From assembly GCA_036674765.1 (NCBI GenBank), contig JARVKI010000072.1:62001-126000 (forward strand): DNA of 64,000 nucleotides, in the 5' to 3' direction. Of this stretch, positions 60,564 through 64,000 are shown one piece after another. A model generated the notes under the pieces. The model did not search any database. It was not told the origin of the DNA and was given only the letters and a program-made list of their open reading frames with translations. Made by a program: the position numbers and the translations under genes. This DNA is from Seiridium cupressi. Its lineage: Eukaryota; Ascomycota; Sordariomycetes; Amphisphaeriales; Sporocadaceae. How positions within the stretch are numbered: position 1 is the stretch's first letter; each line of letters starts with the position of its first letter.

Positions 60564-61081
60564 CTGAACAACCTCTTACCCAGGAAGACAAGAGCAAAAT
60601 AGCCGAGGCCGAGACCGAGGCCAAACACACATTCGGGTCTTCCACGAGCCAAGAGAACATCGTTGGTAATTCAGTTGGTATACAAGAGCAACAAGCGGCC
60701 CGTTCCCAGCTCCGTCGAGTTTCCAACGATAATGTTATCAAACAATTGGACTCGGACTTCAGAGGGGGTTCCGAGGAAGATGACCCTATGCAGAAAGACT
60801 ACCACGAGGAACTCATGTCCATCTTCGATAAGCACTTATCATACTCTAACGATGTTCTACAAGGCGGCAGCGATGGTGCCGAGTCCTCTGGCCAGTTCGT
60901 TCCCGCTGACCGTCTTTTTGAACTTCTCAAGGCCATCGACAAAAACAAGCGGGAACACGGTGAGCTAACAGAGGAAGAGACGCTTCAGCTATTGAAAAAG
61001 AAGCTGGAAGAACATGGTCGTGCCGTGGCCTCGAAAACAAAAGCCGAATATGACATACTACAATCAAAAACAAAGGAATAA
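60560..61081 (+). CDS. Downstream ORF overlapping the C2H2 gene by ATGA; likely its out-of-frame 3' part
   Basis: 173 aa, highly charged, with a helical C-terminus (RLFELLKAIDKNKREHGELTEEETLQLLKKKLEEHGRAVASKTKAEYD). Its ATG overlaps the stop codon of the zinc-finger ORF. Such overlap is normal in bacteria but not for independent fungal genes, and its composition matches the tail of the preceding ORF. It is most simply a continuation of the same gene after a frame change; a separate gene is less likely. Open upstream sequence in its frame reads KLNF just before the ATG, so the frame is open across the joint. Confidence 0.5.
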   Translation: MTEQPLTQEDKSKIAEAETEAKHTFGSSTSQENIVGNSVGIQEQQAARSQLRRVSNDNVIKQLDSDFRGGSEEDDPMQKDYHEELMSIFDKHLSYSNDVLQGGSDGAESSGQFVPADRLFELLKAIDKNKREHGELTEEETLQLLKKKLEEHGRAVASKTKAEYDILQSKTKE

Positions 61082-64000
61082 TATCTCCGGTATATTTCCT
61101 CGGATTTCTATTAGGGACAACAAGTTTCACGTTAAGGACGTTCACGATCTGGCTAGATTAACTATGCGAACTAGTTGGAGGCAAATTAGACGGATCGAAT
61201 TACTCTAGAAGTGCCGTCGATTGAAAAACCAAGATGTGTCTATTCACGACTATAATGCCAAAAAAAATAAATAAATAACAGTCAGGCCTTAGTAATTTTT
61301 CCCGGGTATACGTTGTCAGATAATGAATCAGAGAGCAGCGCCGGAGATGGGCCGCCGAGTAGGGATAAGAAGTTGGATCTAGGTCCAACCTATGAACCAC
61401 CGCGACGACCAATCCTCATAAGTGCTTCCCGAAACCTAATGTGCCAAGGGAAATGACACCGGTAACAATGGTCCCTTAGAGAACCTTCATACTCCGATCA
61501 CCATTTCAACAACAAAAATCTTGCCACACTGCGTCGAGTGAAACATTGAAGCTACCATTGGGAGGAAGAATCACTTGCTCCATCAATAGCCACGCTGGGG
61601 AACGAAGAGATGTGTAGCAATGCAATGAAGTGGTAAGATAATAAGCCCCGCGGTGGGTAGTTATACATCATATACGTTGCAGCTTCATTATTGATTAGAC
61701 GTGGCTTAAAACCACGCATCCCTATACCACCCCTCCCTTAGTTCTTCAAAGTTTGCAGCAGGTCTAATATACGATAATATATGAATCTACGAAACTTACG
61801 TAGCGCCTGTTAGTTGCAACGCATATGTAAGTAGGTCATTAACAATACACCTTGAACCAAGGTTAATATGGGATCCTGGAAGGGAATATACTCTGCGTCC
61901 GACCTGGTGTATAGCTGCCAAATCTAGAGTATTCCTGAATAAGATATGTTGAAACAGGATATTCATGCAGTTGTTGATATAAACCTCGGGATGCCATCCG
62001 CCAAGGCCTGCCTCGATGAGAACATTGTATGGAAATCTGCCTGGTTTACGGTCTTGGTTGTAGAAGTTTGCAATCTATATCGACATTTTGAAACAGTAAA
62101 GACAATCTATTATATTAAGCGATACGATGCAGGTGTCGTAAACACGGCCTATATCTATAAGGTTAATGGAATCATGTCGCTGATTGTATCTCGCTCAATA
62201 ACTTGTCTACGATTAAAAGGTTGCCACGGTATAGTTCAGGAGAAATAAATGAGTGGTACCGACAGATGTGTTCGCGAGTCAGGATCATTGGATAAATTGC
62301 AAGCCGATTATGGCCGTCGTGTACCTGTAGACAATCCCCAGAGTTTGAGGTCCCCCAGCCAAAATCTTAAATCCTCACCTAAAGCAATCATCAAGATGTG
62401 CTACACTAATTTCGCTGGCTTTATAGACGGCTGGCTGAAGTTAAGATAGATACATCAGAGCCCATCAAGATCTAGAAACTGGAAAAGAAATCTAGATGGC
62501 AAGGCGCTTCAAAGTGTGGTCAGCATGTGCATGACGTTGGCGAAAGCGTACGTAAGCTGTCATGCTTATATCTCTAAACCCTATCATACCACATCTTTGG
62601 CTTTACTAGCTAACTGCTGAAACATTCGAAGCTCGATTATTGTAATATTTAGTCTATGATGCTGTAGAGCTGTACTTCATCTCCGAGACCGCAACAGTCG
62701 GGTGTCTTGGCCAGCTGCTATCTAGATTGAACACGTACACAGCTATACAGATTCTTGCCATTCCTCCCAGTCCCAGCTTGACCAATCACCATATCACCTA
62801 CTGTGACGGCTAGCTTAAAATTCCCCTAGAAGACATCAGAGAGACAGACTATGGTTTTTTTACCAGTATTTTGGGTATTAGGTGATGTGACTTGGAAAGA
62901 AGAGAAAGTCCAGGCTGGTCAATCGCTTTGCGTATCAGCAGGGCATCAATGAGCGTTGGTTCGCATGAGGCGCCCCGGAATGTATCTTTCTCATCCAGTT
63001 AGATTGATATGAACATGGCTAACCCAGCCGAATGGACACTTTCTTATCATGAGGATCGCACATGGTCAGACTATACGGCCAATTCCAGGGATCACTCTGG
63101 CGCGGACCAGGTATGTAGAACGAAGGATTCAAGCGCTTTTCTACAACCTTATGACATGACTTGAAGTATTACCCCTTTGGATTCCTTCGTCCTCCGCCCT
63201 GAGACCGCACTAGGTCATCCTCCTGAAGTCTCGGGTCCGACTCCACGTGGCACTGCCTCGTCCGCATGAGTCACGGCATCGACCACCATGCTCCAAGGGG
63301 AGAGCATCTGTAATATGCTAAGATATCCAATTAAACTTCTTACCCATCAAAGCTGTCAAATATCATATGTCGCCTGCGACAATCCTGCGTAGTACATCAT
63401 ATATGGGTCTTTTTGACTGCTGTGCGGCTCAAGCACCGCCACCCCGATCCTTCGTGAGCCGTCAAATCCTATTTTTGGGGCCCGGACAGTGTAAATATAG
63501 AACCAAAGTGCATTTTCCACGTGGTGAGACCAAACGCTTATTCTTTTTTACTACTCCTGTCTTGCCTGAGATCGTGGAATCTTGGGTGCGTTGCGGCTCC
63601 TCCCGAGGCGGAATGCTGATGGGCAGGAGTTGACCGGCACCGTGACACCTGTTGAGCCTCAAAAGCAGAAAATGAACCAGCGACGGACCCGGTATCTATT
63701 TCTGTCCCACCGACATCTGAAAGTCCCTAGCCTCAAGTAATGCCCTGGCAACGAGGGTCCTTTCTTGGTGCTCGAGGCGACAGATTTGCGTTAGATCGAT
63801 GGGCATTGGTCCCATAACGAAGATAGGATATAAATAATCACGAATGATACAAGCATGACGGCTCGCTGGTCAATCACGCGCCTGTCGGTGTCGAATGCGG
63901 CCGATCTGGCTCTGTCGCCAAGTTCGATGATGGCACTACGTCGCAAAGGCATCCCAAGGAAGATTCCCGAAGCACAGCACAGCACAGCACAGCACAGCAC
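61082..64000. other. Gene-poor right end of the window
   Basis: 2.9 kb without a supported gene. Parts between 61230 and 62660 are AT-rich. ORFs at 61946-62248 and 63367-63633 have no recognisable features. A minus-strand frame at 63791-64000 is open to the edge and has a hydrophobic stretch near its end, but its upstream part is a translated repeat. Confidence 0.5.
63971..64000. repeat. AGCAC pentanucleotide tandem repeat at the window edge
   Basis: Six perfect AGCAC units run up to the last base and may continue beyond the window. Confidence 0.95.

Noticed and set aside
63791..64000. Minus-strand frame open to the window edge with a hydrophobic segment
   Set aside because: Its upstream part is a translation of the AGCAC tandem repeat, and the rest has no recognisable family; a gene entering from the right cannot be shown.

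Overview
The window is nuclear DNA from a filamentous ascomycete (Pezizomycotina). The evidence is short introns of about 50-100 nt with GT..AG borders, an actin gene with five introns crowded at its 5' end, two tRNA genes with introns just after the anticodon, and two protein families (DUF7580-type and acuF-like C2H2 proteins) known from filamentous ascomycetes. The GSK3 sequence looks most like Sordariomycetes, but that is an impression and not a placement. I rebuilt spliced genes by hand, checking reading phase across every junction.

Position 1-20.9 kb is a housekeeping block: tom40 (partial, mitochondrial protein import), a 6-phosphofructo-2-kinase whose bisphosphatase half has lost its catalytic histidine, a ubiquitin-specific protease ending in a CaaX-like box, mitochondrial ribosomal protein uL5m, the Hsp70 exchange factor Fes1, actin, a mitochondrial GGQ release-factor-like protein and Elongator subunit Elp2. 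Then comes a stretch of about 9.7 kb (20.9-30.6 kb) with no gene I can support. It lies between the divergently transcribed elp2 and gsk3.

Position 30.6-37.5 kb holds GSK3 kinase, the nuclear cap-binding protein CBP80 and an uncharacterised protein with a SUMO-interaction-like motif. From 37.5 to 42.8 kb the DNA is gene-poor. It contains tRNA-Glu(CTC) and a candidate gene for a 71-residue secreted peptide. From 42.8 to 54.7 kb the genes are dense again: ribosomal protein L4, cohesin loader Mau2/Scc4, an ABHD-type esterase, Rai1 (5'-end quality control of RNA), a small uncharacterised protein and Get4.

From 54.7 kb to the end the character changes: tRNA-Gly(CCC), AT-rich patches, and a head-to-head pair of lineage-specific genes (a DUF7580-type protein and a C2H2 zinc-finger protein). 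The zinc-finger gene shows one probable frameshift and a second reading-frame change near its 3' end. The last 2.9 kb has no supportable gene. Housekeeping genes here are mostly unrelated in function and simply adjacent. The best candidates for new biology are the DUF7580/C2H2 pair and the small secreted peptide.
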